Shown: one piece after another, positions 1 through 13,000 of the stretch | Position numbering within the stretch: the stretch's first letter is position 1 | Layout: every line of letters begins with the position of its first letter | NCBI GenBank assembly: GCA_013396655.1 | Contig: WBMV01004991.1 | Coordinates: forward strand, 40,307-104,306 | DNA: 64,000 nucleotides | Reading direction: 5' to 3' | Source of the DNA: Campylorhamphus procurvoides | Lineage: Eukaryota; Chordata; Aves; Passeriformes; Dendrocolaptidae | Made by a program: the position numbers and the translations under genes | The notes under the pieces: model-generated | Seen by the model: the letters and a program-made list of their open reading frames with translations, nothing else | Told to the model about the DNA's origin: nothing | Databases searched by the model: none

Positions 1-3000
1 TAAACAATAGCCTTTCATAGCAAGGCTGCACTTACATTCATGTTGGGAAAATGTATATGAATCCTCATGTAAATGAGATGAAATGATTCTCAGGACTGGT
101 TTGTCTGAGTAAGCAGCAGCTATATGAGCTTTGAAAGGGAAATTTATCTGGAGGAAAAATTATTTTTGCCAAAATGATTAAGCATTTGGGGAGATGACTG
201 TCAAAAAAGAATGGCAAAATTTCTTGGTTAAAATCTGTATTGATTAAATTCCTGTGAAAATATTCATAGGACAAAGCCATAAACACATTTTCTATTCCTC
301 AATGCGAAAAAAAAATCCAATATTTCAAAATAACATTATAGGTAACTGTAAATTTCAGTCAGGTCTGATGATACAATAAATTTCATGTGTAGGAGAAAAA
401 ATAGGCTATTATATTTAGGAAACACATACGTCCTATTGTTACATTCAGGAAGCATGCATCCTTTTAAAGTATTTATTATCTGAATATATTAAAAAGCATT
501 TTGTAGAAATGCAAATTAAGCATAAAGTGGTAAAAGCCTTTTTTTAAGGCCTTTTTCAAGCAGCTTTAGATGTGCCATGAGACATAGGACACGTGCTGTT
601 CTCCATTAAGACTCAAAGCAGAACAAAGCATAGGACAGGAGGTGTAACGGGAAGGAAAGATATGAAAGATTTATCTTTGCTCTTGGTATAAAACAACAAA
701 GCTGGTTCCCCCATCAGATTTTTGCCACTGAGCAGAGGCACAGACTCCTCTCCCCCTCCTACAGGCCACGGTCTCGATATATTTTTCAACTGCACAACAA
801 TTTTGAAAAATTCAAACAGCACTTTTATGTCACATTTTAAAAATTACAGTGTAAATTAATTTCCAGGATTATTACAGAATGAAGTGCCATCATCTAACCC
901 TGGGGCAACTACCAACCTGTGTAAGAGTTCAGATCTGGCTCCACATAAATTCCTGAGATGTGCCACTGTATTTGTATTTCCACTATGAACCACATAGCTT
1001 TTATTTGACTGGAATCAATAAATTGAAACCTTGTTATTCAACTGTGTTACTATTTAACATGCTATTTTTCAGCAGAATCAACAGTCTTATCAGTGTGTGT
1101 AAACACTCTTCGCCTGTATCTGTTCAGCACTAACAGAGAATGTGATAATGAAGTGCCTGCTATTTAGATATCATTTCCTTAATAGCAAAGTTAGATGGAG
1201 AAGACTATGCAGAGCTTTGCAAAAGGTTCTTATTTTTATTATTACCAAGGCTTTGTTTGATTTTCAGACCTTTTAAAAAATACCAAACTAAAACACTTTC
1301 CTAAGGAAGTCTGCTGAATAGCCACCTGGTCCTCTGCTGTTCTGATTTTAAGGTTAACACCCGCCACGGCAGCTTGTGAGAGTGCTAATACTTCTTTCAT
1401 CTCAGGAAATTGCTGAAACTAGCAGGCTAACCACAATTTGAAGACATAAGAAATTAAAATACTTGATAATTTCTGATCTTGGGGGAAATAAGGCTAAGGG
1501 CCTCATTCACATTTTTATCTGATTCAGAAAAGAACAGTCAGGAGACTGGGAGGAGGGATGTTTATTTCAATCAAGTTTCATCTCAGCTCAGTTTAATACT
1601 AGTGAGTACACCACAGAGGAAACACCATTTGTCTACACACTAACAAAGTAAAGGTTCACCTAGTCAACACTAAGTACTGTAATCATCTCCTATTTGTAAA
1701 ACTAGGCTCGGCAGTTTTCGAATGAAAAGATTTTAAAGGACTGAAAGTGGCATTTAGAAACAACACCATTTCTCCAAATTCAAGCTCAGCCCTCTTGCTT
1801 GACTACCAAACTGCTCCTTCTCTGGCACCAACGACCACCCCTAACTTAAACGCTGTTAAAGGTCTCACTCAACAGAGCACATAAGTATAACCATATGGTA
1901 TGAAGAAATTGAGTTACTGCAGAGGAAAGAGACTAACAGCCTGTTTTCAAACTCTCCCTGGTCAGAAACTGCTGAAAAGCAAGTGTAGCTTAATCCTCTA
2001 GCTGTACCTCCTCAGGGAATTTGGGGCACAGTTGGGCTCTGCCCACAGTACAACCATCTGAAGGGATGTCGTGACAAATGAGAGGCGAAATGAAGTCTGC
2101 TGATATCCTGGCAGGCTGACGGCACACAGATTCGGTCAATCAGTAGAAAAAAGAGGTTGCACTGCTGCACACTATTTCAACTCAGATTAATTACTATCAC
2201 AGACAGCTTTTTTAAAAAAGGGAAATTTTGACTGCAGACTACACCAGTTTGTAACTAGTGTGTTGACCACTTATGAGGCAATCGAAATAAAAAGTTTTAA
2301 TACCATTTGTGACACTCTGGAAACAAACACTTTTTTAGCCTAAACATTCTTCATGTAGAAAATATTTACGAAACAGTCATGCATATTTGTGTCCAGTTCA
2401 CTGGAGACAGTGTTCAAAACTAGCTTGTTCTAAAAATATTATCAATTTAAACTGGCAAAGATCATTGGAAGTTAGTTTATTTTGCTCAAGAGCTTAGGTA
2501 TACAAACTGAAATCACTAGGAGTAAGAATCTTCAATGCCAAGCTATTCAAAGCAATTTCTATGCCTCCTTTCAGGATTTTTCTGTCTATAAATTGCACCA
2601 TTCTGCTCCTGCCATCCTGCAATGCCTATCTGGATTGTGCAGTCTCTGACCAGACAAGTACATCCAACAGTAATTTGTATGTTTAAGGAGACTACAGTAT
2701 ACCCTGGAAGGATGTGAATTAGCGGGACAGAAGACAGCTGCCCAACAACTGCTTCATCCTCTTTATAAGCTCACTGCAATGCCTGTTTTGATTTCGGGAT
2801 CCATACTAACTTCAACGTATTTTCCCTCTTCTGCAGTATTTTCTCTCCTGTTCTGCCTTCAAGTGAAAAAAGAGCTCTCAGATAAAAGATGAAGTTTGTT
2901 CTTCAGTTCCTCTTTCCCTGGTCAACTGCAGCAGAGCCCCACAGGTGGAGAGTTCCGGCTCTTCAGGACAGTTAGTGCTATTTATGCTGCTTGTCTGGCA

Positions 3001-3907
3001 TTTCCAAAAGTGGGCCCTAAGTAGGCTGTGCCCACATGATGCCTCCACCATATAAACTTGCTTGAGGAACAAGCACTTCCTTAACCACTCCCTTGGACAT
3101 CATTGCTTAGGCTTGATCAGAATGGATGCAAACATATACAGGTTTCTTAAGAAGACATTTTATTCGAGAGAGGACAGAAGTGCAGTAGTGTTCTCAAAGG
3201 AGAGGAAAGGACAGGCTTTCCTATTGCAGAGACAAACATAGGTTCTTATTTAATAAACCTTATCTTTGCTCCTATTACATACTTCTGTTTATCTTCCCTC
3301 TCTTGGCCAAACAAGAAGTTTTGAAGAACAAAAACTCCACAATAAAAGTGGTTCTTCCTGTTGTTTCTGCTTCAGAGACTGCCATACAAGGAGTGACCCC
3401 ACCAGCTTACTGTTTTCGGAGAGTAAAGGTGGTGGAGCTACCCACAGACTTCCCTCAAACTGTGCTCCCACTGTTCTGTGTTTGCTTCTAATTGCTTGGG
3501 ATTTCTCTGAAGAAACACATTGTTAATTGCAAAATTCTCAAGTAAGTAAACCTTTAAGTGTTTTGCTGAAATACAGTCCTTTCAAAGAGACAAACAGGTT
3601 TTGTTAGAAAATGCCAAAATATGTCTGAGGAAAGTTTTCTCTTGCCCGATTGAAATTTTTGCTGGAAAGAGAATTGCCTTTTTTTTTTTATGCCTATCCC
3701 CACAAAACACTTCTAATTTTCTATCTCACTCATGTGATTTACAGTCATCTGCAAATAATCTGATATTTCATCATAAATTTTACCTGAGCAAATGGCTCCT
3801 TACAAAAACTCTCTGCAACATTTCACTCTAAACAAAACAAAATGGGACTGCTTCCTCTACACAGTTTTTCAAGCTGAAATAACTGAGCAGGTGGTAGACT
3901 TAAATCT

Positions 3908-3931
3908 AATAGCCCAAGATAATGGGCTATT
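3908..3931. repeat. Perfect 9-bp inverted repeat (hairpin)
   Basis: AATAGCCCA at 3908-3916 is followed by the six-base loop AGATAA and the exact reverse complement TGGGCTATT at 3923-3931. It lies in non-coding DNA. Function is unknown, and a chance origin is possible. Confidence 0.6.
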
Positions 3932-4878
3932 ATCCCATGTTATGTGAACATGGGAGAAGAAGCCAGTGAATGAGAGACTGTTTAATTTTTAAGAATCCTC
4001 ACCCTATTCCTCTCACCGACATCCCAGTCTATAGCAATAACTAGGCAATTTCTGTTTTCCTTTTCTCCTGTTCTGGTTTCATCCTTGAATACTTTTGAAG
4101 CAAGGAGATACTCAAGTGCCCAACTGTTTGGGTTTTTCTTTTAGAGACAAAATACCTCCTGCCACTGTGCTTTCTAACAGTAAATAAAAAATAAGGTGAT
4201 ATTAAGAAAGAAAAAATACGTGGCTATGTTTATAGCCAAATCATGCTCTGAGATTCTGTCAGTACACCAGTATCTTGCTAGATGAGTCCTGGCTAAGTGC
4301 TGTTTTAAGAAAATAGAAATTAAGAAATCATTAAAAATGTATTCCATCTGTTCAAACCAAGGCCCTAGTAATCAACTTCAGACCCCCAAGGTCACTTGGC
4401 CAGCTTGTGATTACAACAGCAACTTCAGCGCTTAGTATTGTCCTGTGGCTGTGGCAGGTCAATGGAAAAATGTTCTTTAAACACCATAAGCATCTGATTG
4501 TGCAATACCTAAATCAGTGTCATTGATTATTCACAGTGCTGGACCGCTGAAAGCTGGGGAAGTAATTAGGGCTTTTTGTGTGGATTATCCACTGAGAAAA
4601 GGTCAAATAACTACAAACAGTGCCAGAAAACAGGAGTCACCAAGGACCTCAGCCTCCGTGATCAGTTAAGAAATGCTAAAGCAGGGTTTGATAATGATGT
4701 GCTTATGCCAGGTTCTACAGGATTTGATCATTCTGTCATAGAAATCCAATGAAGCATGAGTGATGGCTACTTTTTCCCTTGAAGCTTGCCTCAGGTCCCT
4801 GATGCCCGTCAAGCAAGTTTGTCACTGAAACTTGACTGAGAAGAATTTAAAAGGCAGTTTTTGTTCCAAGGGGAAATG

Positions 4879-4912
4879 TACATATGTATATGTATATACA
4901 TGTGCGTGTGTA
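4879..4912. repeat. Alternating purine-pyrimidine AT/GT tract
   Basis: A run of TATATG/TACATG/TGTGCG-type alternation forms a degenerate dinucleotide microsatellite. No other feature surrounds it. Confidence 0.5.
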
Positions 4913-7900
4913 AGTACATGACTGACCAGTCATTTTAGACACATACTTTCTAATTTAGATCAAAATACTGGTTTTGCTCCATATTTTGTCCCCCCTGTAG
5001 AAAAACCTGCCTTTGCCAATGGGCCATGGTGCACCCTCTCGCAGATCTTTTATCAGAATACACCTCCCAACTCTCCAAATGGGAAGTCTGTACAAAGAAC
5101 AGCCTTCTGCTAATGACTTTCTCCCTATTGAAATGTGAGATGCAATAAAAGAAGTCCCTAGTTTTGTAATAGCATTTCCAGCATTTGCTGAGTTTATAGG
5201 GGTACTGCTACTTAGCAACACCTTGTAAATTTAATTGCTAAGCCAGGGCGTACAAAGCATTCCAGTTCCATATGGGAGCCATTCCTTACAGACCTTCTTC
5301 CCTGGGAGTTCCCAGTGTTGTAAATCTCTTTCCCTCCTCCCTTCTCTGAATTGCACTAACACTTTGGATGATTAGGGCTGCAGCAGTGATCAACATTTCC
5401 CCCTAGTCATTCCCTTCCATTGATCATTTAAATGAGGGATTATTTTGTTTTCCCATTTTAGCCCACAAATCAATTGTTTAAAACAATAGATGGAGGTTAC
5501 TTCAGAAAATGGGTGCATCAAGAGGAACACATAAAGACACTGCACAGGGAGAAGTTACTTTATATTAAAAGCCAGTGAAAGACTACAGGCAACAAAAGGA
5601 AACTTAAACAAAAAAGAGATAACCATAGCTAACAATATGTAGATTTGGCCAAGTAAAGGCAGGGTCTAGTAATGCCTGTAGGGAGAACACTGGAAGGGAG
5701 AGCAGGACAGTGCTACTCAAATGGAAGTTATAGGCACAATTCACAACCCTCTGGCTTCTGCTTCATCATGGAAGAGTATTTCAGGTGTGCAATGAACACT
5801 CGAGGGTTTCATTTTTAATGGAAATCTTATGCCAGTGGAAAGAGATGTGGAAGAGTGACAAACTTTTGACAGGCTGAGCAGTTGGGCCATCTTGTAGGAC
5901 TTGATGAATAAAGAGCTTGGAGAGATGAACCGTTCCCCATAGTCTTGTCAAACATCTAAATATAGGCATGCGGATATTAAGTGTGGTTATAATCCTCAAA
6001 CTTAAGGTTTTGGCAAAAGAAAAGAACATGTCCTGGTAGAGACAAGCATGCTTAAAGCTCACATGGTGGTCCATGTTTTTTTATAATGGCTGATTAAATA
6101 TTATTATATTTAAGCAATTTCTGTGTCACTTTTATGATTCTCATTGAACTCAAATGTTAATGATGTGGAATAAACATTTCATTAGTTCAACTTAAGTTAG
6201 GCCCAGTGCTCTCAGGTATGACTGCAACCCAATTATTATATTTATATAATAAATTCCACAGGGTTATTAATTTGCCTTTAGTGTTCTTAAATTCGTTATG
6301 GTTCTATATTTGTTACAATATTAGAAATCAGGCCCAGGTGTTTTGCAGACCTCTGGAACATTCTGATTTGGCATCTGCCCTGCTTCCCCCTCCCCCCCTG
6401 CTTTCTACTGAGACCAAGGAGGGAGCTCAGGTACAAAGCGGGAGGAGTGGCAAACACGCAAAAAGCCATAACACACAGCTTCTTTTTGCTAGTGTGATGT
6501 TCCAGACCTTCTGATACTCTGCAGAAGAGTTTATAATTTGACCAACAGTTACTTAGAAATATATGCTTGGAAGAAAAAGAAAGAAGACAGGAAATCAGAT
6601 GGGAGTGAAAGGGTGAAAGGTAACCTTTCAAGAGAAATTCAGCCCAGAGTAAAATGCTGTACACATCACTTAAGCCTTAGAAGAAATATTCACTATAGAA
6701 ATCATCTATTCGTGAGATCTTATTTCCCACCCCAAAAGTCCCAGGAAAAAGCAATGCAGCATCTCTGTTTTTGAACTTATCCCAAACGGGCGCTACTATA
6801 TGCTGCAGAAGGGTGCCAGTACCAATTTTTGCAGGTATCCAGCTGCAGAGAGTTACAAGAGGCCAAATGGATGCAAAGCAGAGAGGGCCCTGATCCACAT
6901 GCATTTCCACAGCCCTTGAGGCCCCAACAAGCAGTGGGAGGGTGTGGGAAGGCTAAGGCAGCAGCGCTGGGCTGAGCTGCATGGCAGTCCTGCCTGCCCA
7001 GCTGGGCACAGGCTGATGGAAGAGAGAATTTCATATCCCACGGCTCCTCTGTGCTTTGTCTGCACTGTGTTCAAGTATGTGGGCAAGGAACTAACATGGC
7101 TTAAGGCAGACTTTGCATTCCAGAGCAAATTCGGAAGCAGTTATGTTCTGTAATTAATCCTTACTGGGATTAGCAGTTTTATCATCTTCCATGTAACTGT
7201 AACAGGGAGATTCCACTATGGCCTTTTTATCATCCATACACAACAAAGAGGATTTGAATTCTGGCAGTTGCCTTTATTCCAGTCAGTAAAAATAGAACTA
7301 TTGCTTAACTATTTCAACAGATTTTATTTTATTTCCCACTATGACTTCTACAGTAAAACTTTACTGTAACATATTGCAAGTTAAGGTATATAGCTCTCCT
7401 ATCAACAGCTGTATTCTGATTTGTAGTCCAATAAGCTTTCTTGCTGCAGATTCCATGTGTACAGTTGTGTTGAGGTATAATATATCACCACAGCATTTTT
7501 AAACGCAGAGCAATAATGTATTCAATTAGGCTGGAAATAAAACATCTAGTTTTCCTTACAATAAATCTTTTACAAAGCTCTCTACATCACATGTTCAACA
7601 AGGAAATAATACATGTCATTCAGACTAAGGGTTATTGTAGACTGCTGAGGGAAACATGAAATTCTGGAGGTTTCATCAGTCCTGTGAAATCCTGCAACAT
7701 GGTAAGTGTACAAATTAGAAAAGGATGTAATATGTGACTAATGACACCTCTTGGGATAGTCCTTGAGCCCATATTTACTGTTATGACCAGTAGGCTCATT
7801 TAAGCTGCTGGAGTTGAAAAGTAATACTAAAGTAGAGTGAAAACACCTCTGAGCTCATTAGATGTGGTTGTAATTCAAAATCAGAAGGCATTTCTTTTCT

Positions 7901-8822
7901 TCTCTGTCATTCTTCATATTACTGGAAATACAGTGCTTGAGCTCCTAATAACAGCATTATACATGATCACATATCTGCAGTCCCTGCAAAACACGTTCAC
8001 ACCTCAACATCTGTAGAAATGCCACAGCCAGAGCAGCACCCTAATTCACCCCAGATGTCTCTTTAAAGGAAATACTGTAGTAGGGCTACTGTTCATAATA
8101 TTTTCTGAGCACTGCCTTTATTACTTTGAAAGACTTTGATTTTTCAAGTGTCACAGACATTTGCTGTATTTTTTTTTCCTGTGGAGGGAAAAGCTATATC
8201 ACGCGTTTAAATGTGAATAGAGATTTTGGTAATATTCACCCCTGGAAACACCAACTGGTGAATATATATCTACCCCTATCCATCAGCTGTGTTATATAAC
8301 AAGCATTTCATTATATGCAGTCTCTGCTCAGCAAAGCACACATGCTCACGCCAGTATTGTATCGGATATTGCTTTGACCGCTCTCAGAGAGCGATGTGCC
8401 AGAGCTCTTTGTCCACACTTCAGTCAGTATTTTGCTGGCTCAGAAGCGTGCCAGATGGTCCATAGTGTTTGGTGATGCTTGCTTCACAGCCAGGACTATG
8501 GTGAATGAGACTCCATGAGGATGGGTTCCCAAACTAGTCTCTCCCTTTCAGATAGGGTGGTGTAGTTGAGGGGCTCAGCAGCAGCCCCAGCACTGCCATG
8601 AGGAGGGACACAAGCCAAAGTGAACTGTAGGGATCTACAGTACTTGAGGCAATAAGGAGAGCCCAAACCCTTTCTGGAATGGTGTTCCCAGGTCCAGAGT
8701 TCTACAGACATGCAGGTTTCCCTGGTGAAATTTATATGTACACAAACTCCAAGCCATGCTATCTGTACTTTGGAGCCTTATCCCAGAACCCATAAGGGGT
8801 ATGGTCAGACTCTGGCCACCGC

Positions 8823-8894
8823 AGAATCACAGCAGGGTTGAGGTTGGGAGGAATCTCTAGAGATGATTTAATCCAACCCTCCTGCAAAAGCAGT
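8823..8894 (-). mobile_element. CR1 LINE 3'-end fragment
   Basis: This short block has the typical avian CR1 3' tail read in reverse. It opens with AGAATCACAG, continues with GGTTGAGGTTGGGAGGAATC, then AATCCAACCCTCCTGC. That places the element on the minus strand. Only about 70 bp of the 3' end remain, as is usual for 5'-truncated CR1 copies, and several substitutions show it is old. No coding part is left. Confidence 0.8.
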
Positions 8895-10038
8895 GTATTG
8901 GATGACTTAATGAACAGTTTAAATTTTGTGGTAAAAATTCAAATAATTCTTCACAGTTCACTTTTTAATTTGAAAAAACCACAGATGTGAAAATGAAATT
9001 TAATTTCCCATAAAGGTATACCAAACTGAAATCTTTCTGGCTGAATAAAACCGTGACCAAAATATAATGAAAAGAGCTCTTAATTTTTTTTTTCATTATA
9101 ACTTCCATGTAGTTATTTTTAAAGTAAGCTAAGGCACATGTTTTGAATTTCATGGAATACATTCCAGTGAGGGAAGACAGGGAGAAGAAATCAGGGAGAG
9201 AGGTAAAGCTGACAGTATAGTTTCTTTGCAGTGACAACCACATGTATTCATAAATATTTTACAAATGCAGCTCTCAGGCTAGTAAATTTAACTGCCACAT
9301 TAATGCAGCTTACAAGTTTATAACCTGGACATTTGTGTGTTGTGAATGTCCAGTATGCTGTCGATGATGGCAGTAAAAGGTTTATATTTTGAAGGCTTTT
9401 CTCCTGTAGAGTGCTTTCCAGCTGTAGGACTCTTGTGTTATACAGCAGCTGTGCTTCTTGTATAATACTACAATTTATCAATTACTAATTCCATTGAAAG
9501 ATGTCACAAATATACTCTTTATGACATATTCCATGCTGCTCATGAATGGGGCAGAATCATTCATGTCTGAGAAGACCCCAGAGTCATCTCAGGAGAGCTG
9601 CAGAAAAAGTGGTATGCTTTTTACATTCAGTTTATTTTCTTATTAACACTACAGTGGTTCTAAAAGGGATCTGATGAAAATAAGTGTTGTAATCAAAACC
9701 AATTATGAGCAAAATGATTGCAGCTGACATTCAGAAATGTTATCAATATCACTAATACCACTGCTCAGCACTAAGACTGCTTCCCATAGGTCAATGTTAA
9801 AATTAGTGGCCATTTGGAGAGCTTAAATATGGTTCAGCAAATGGTGTGGATCTTTCCACTTATTTGGATAAAGCAGGGGGATAATGACAAATGGCATTCT
9901 AAAAGGAAGATGACATTGTTAAAGGGCAGACAAGAAACCCCAAAAACCTAGAGGGTCTGGAAATGTGTGAAGAGAAAAAGCCAGCTATACTGGACTTTGT
10001 GAGGGCAAATGCCATGATAACCCTAGAGAGTAGAGATA

Positions 10039-10060
10039 TTTTGTCTCTACTGAGACAAAA
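10039..10060. repeat. Perfect 9-bp inverted repeat (hairpin)
   Basis: TTTTGTCTC at 10039-10047 pairs with GAGACAAAA at 10052-10060 across a four-base loop. Further AGAGATAT-type repeats flank it. It lies in non-coding DNA and has no assigned role. Confidence 0.6.
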
Positions 10061-13000
10061 GAGATATGGAATCTCTTCATGTTACTTCTGGATTCTGATA
10101 TTATAATATAATGACAGAAAGAAAGAGAGAAAAGTCAAGGGGAAAAGAATAAATAGTAAAGAAAGAACTCTCTTCTTGATTTTTCTAACCTATTATGAAA
10201 TTTGATTTGCCCTAATCCTGTACTGAAGCTTATTTTAATCTTTCACAAGAATTACACTCTTGGCTGCAAAACCAGACCTATCCCACTAGCTGTCATGTCA
10301 AGGGAGCATTAAGCCCATGTCAGAGGATGTGGTTTGATTCAGCTTGTCTTCCCTCCAGCTTCAGCTGATGGCAGTTCTGCAAAGCTTTTGGTGAAAACTA
10401 AATCTCATCTCTGGCATAGTCCTCATGAAAAGACAACAATAAAAACACTCCAAGCACAGAAATCCTCCCCAGTGCAGGTATGCGCTACATGCATTTTCCT
10501 CTACTAGCCAAGGTGCATTTATCTCTGGGAACAAATGTTTCAAAAAAGCTGTCTGCCAATAGAACTGATGGCTGGTTCCTTGACTGTTTTCTGCCAGAGT
10601 GCAACCCTGTCAGCATGCACCAATCTGATTAATCTCACAGAGGGCAGCAAGGCGGTGCTTGTTAGGGAAATTTATACTTTGCAGTGAAATGAGCTACATA
10701 CTAAAAATTCTTCTATTTTGCCCTTTGCATGCACACGTCACAATAGTTTGCAGCCAGCTAAAACCACTCTGGATTTGCTCTTCTAGACTATTTTGGTTTG
10801 AGGAATAAGAGCCTATCAACTGCAGATACTACTTCTTTCCTTTGTTTCTAACAAACTGGACAAAACCAGTCAAGTATGTGTTACAGTTACTCAGGAAAAC
10901 TGCTTTAAAACTGATTGAATCAATTTCCCTTTATCTTGTTACTTCTGACCTGAGCAATTTTAAAGAGTTCAAGCCAAGTAAACGCAATCCATGACTGACA
11001 TTACATCCATACATCTCTCTCTTTTCCTTTCTATTCCAGAAGTTCTGCTGCACGTCCCAGAGGGCTGAGCCTTCCAAGCAAGAGATAAGCCATGTGAGTG
11101 GGTATCACATGTTGGAACATGATATTCAACTTTTCTCTGTAATAATTCCCAAACTACTTCACTTTCGCACACTGTACTGCATGCATCTGTGCTTATTGGT
11201 TTGTCTTCTAGGTTTAGGAACAAAGTATTGTTCAACTTATTTAGCGCCTAGTATCTTACGAGTGCAATGGAATAAAGATGCAAGGAGGCTATGAGTCTTT
11301 CTCTAGGTTTTCCATTTACACATAGGTATGTCAAATATTCCCTAAGTGGGTTGATGAGTTTAAGAAACAAAACAGCCAAAACCTGGAAAACATATTCTAA
11401 TGCACCACATCGTCTTACATGTCAAAAGGTTCAAAGTGGAAACTTCTCAGTACTCCCATCATGAAAAAATTCCTTCTGCTGCTCAGATGAATATGATAGT
11501 ATTGCATCTGTATCTTACTGACAGTCTCCAACTTTCAGAGCAGGTCTTATTTCCCTCAGATATTGGAGGAGGTGGGAAGAAAGGTGATTTGTATCTATAG
11601 TGAGACTCCCCTCACCCTGCTACAACTCTTAATTTTTTCTAAAACCCCTTTGAAAACCTTTCTGGATTTGATTTATTTTTCATCCCAGTCCCAGATAGAT
11701 ACAAGCAATAAGCAATATGCCCTCTGCTTGCTCCTTTCCAATCTTGTATGCACAGTTATTAATCTTCATAATGTTTCTCAGACAGGTCTTTGTTCCCTAA
11801 TGACTCCAGGCACACCTTTGGGCATATTAGTAGGCAAAACCCTGGTATTTTTTAGGACAGATTTCCCATAGTTTAGTTTATGAACCAAGTTCTGAATGTT
11901 TACTTAGGCACTCATTCAAATTTGGACCCAGATTTTTAAAAGTAGCAAGCACTTGCTGCCATCACTGTTGCATGGTCTGAGACTTTTATTTAGATGCATT
12001 TTCAGCACGTATGAGCCTAAATTTTCTTAGAGGTTAATGTCACCAAAGATTCCAAATTCCACTTTTAAAGTGAACCTTTGCTGTGTCAACCACTTAAGCT
12101 TAAAACGAGGAGTGAATCGATGCCCAAATTCTTTTGAAAACACTACAGAAATTGCAAGGAATTACATGCCATGTTGCCAGACTTTAGAGTTCTAATATTT
12201 TTGTTTCAGAAAAATGAATAAAAGGAAAATATACTTCATGTATTATAGTGTCAGCCTACCAAATATGCATTATAATTAAAGTCACACAATTTACAATAAG
12301 ACATGACATTAAAATCTCATGTATCAGTGGAAAAAAGTTAGTATTATTGCTTAGTCCTATTAATTAGAATTAAGGAATTAATTACTTAAATTCATGAAAG
12401 TCTTAACCTCTACCAGAAGACTTTCTTTCACTATGTCTCATCTAAACATTATTTATTGGACAGTTTATTATGCAAATTAATATTTGGAAACAATTTTACA
12501 ATTTTTTCAGGCTAACTCTCTTAACTCTCATCATTGTCAGCAGTGGGATGCCCTCAGCTGAAACAACTGAACAGCTCCTCCATGGAGTTTATTTTAGATT
12601 TAATTAATTTTTTTACCTTCCCATTCCCAGAGGTGGGATAACACTTCCCCTATTACTTCTCAGTTTATCTTACTGCTAGGGAACTTACATCGAAAAAGCT
12701 TTTCTCTTGTGAGCCAGAACACAGTCAGTTGAGCAGGTTAGGCCAAGCCAGACTATATCTCATTCAACAAAAGATACTGGACCAATGCAACTACTTAAGG
12801 TTTCCTATTAGCTATCACTCATACATTTGTTAATTATTAGTTATACTAGCATGTTCTTTCCCTTCATCCTTTACTGTTCAATAGTCTTCTGCCTTCTGGT
12901 TTGTAAGGGAAAGGATGTACTCATGAAGAAGGCTTGTATATGGAAAAAGCAATGTGAGCAATTTCTTGGGATGCAGTCTTTGTTGTGCTTACTAAAATGC

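Noticed and set aside
6296..6664. 122-codon open frame on the minus strand
   Set aside because: The peptide looks like random translation, with no domain, no conserved block and overlapping frames on the other strand.
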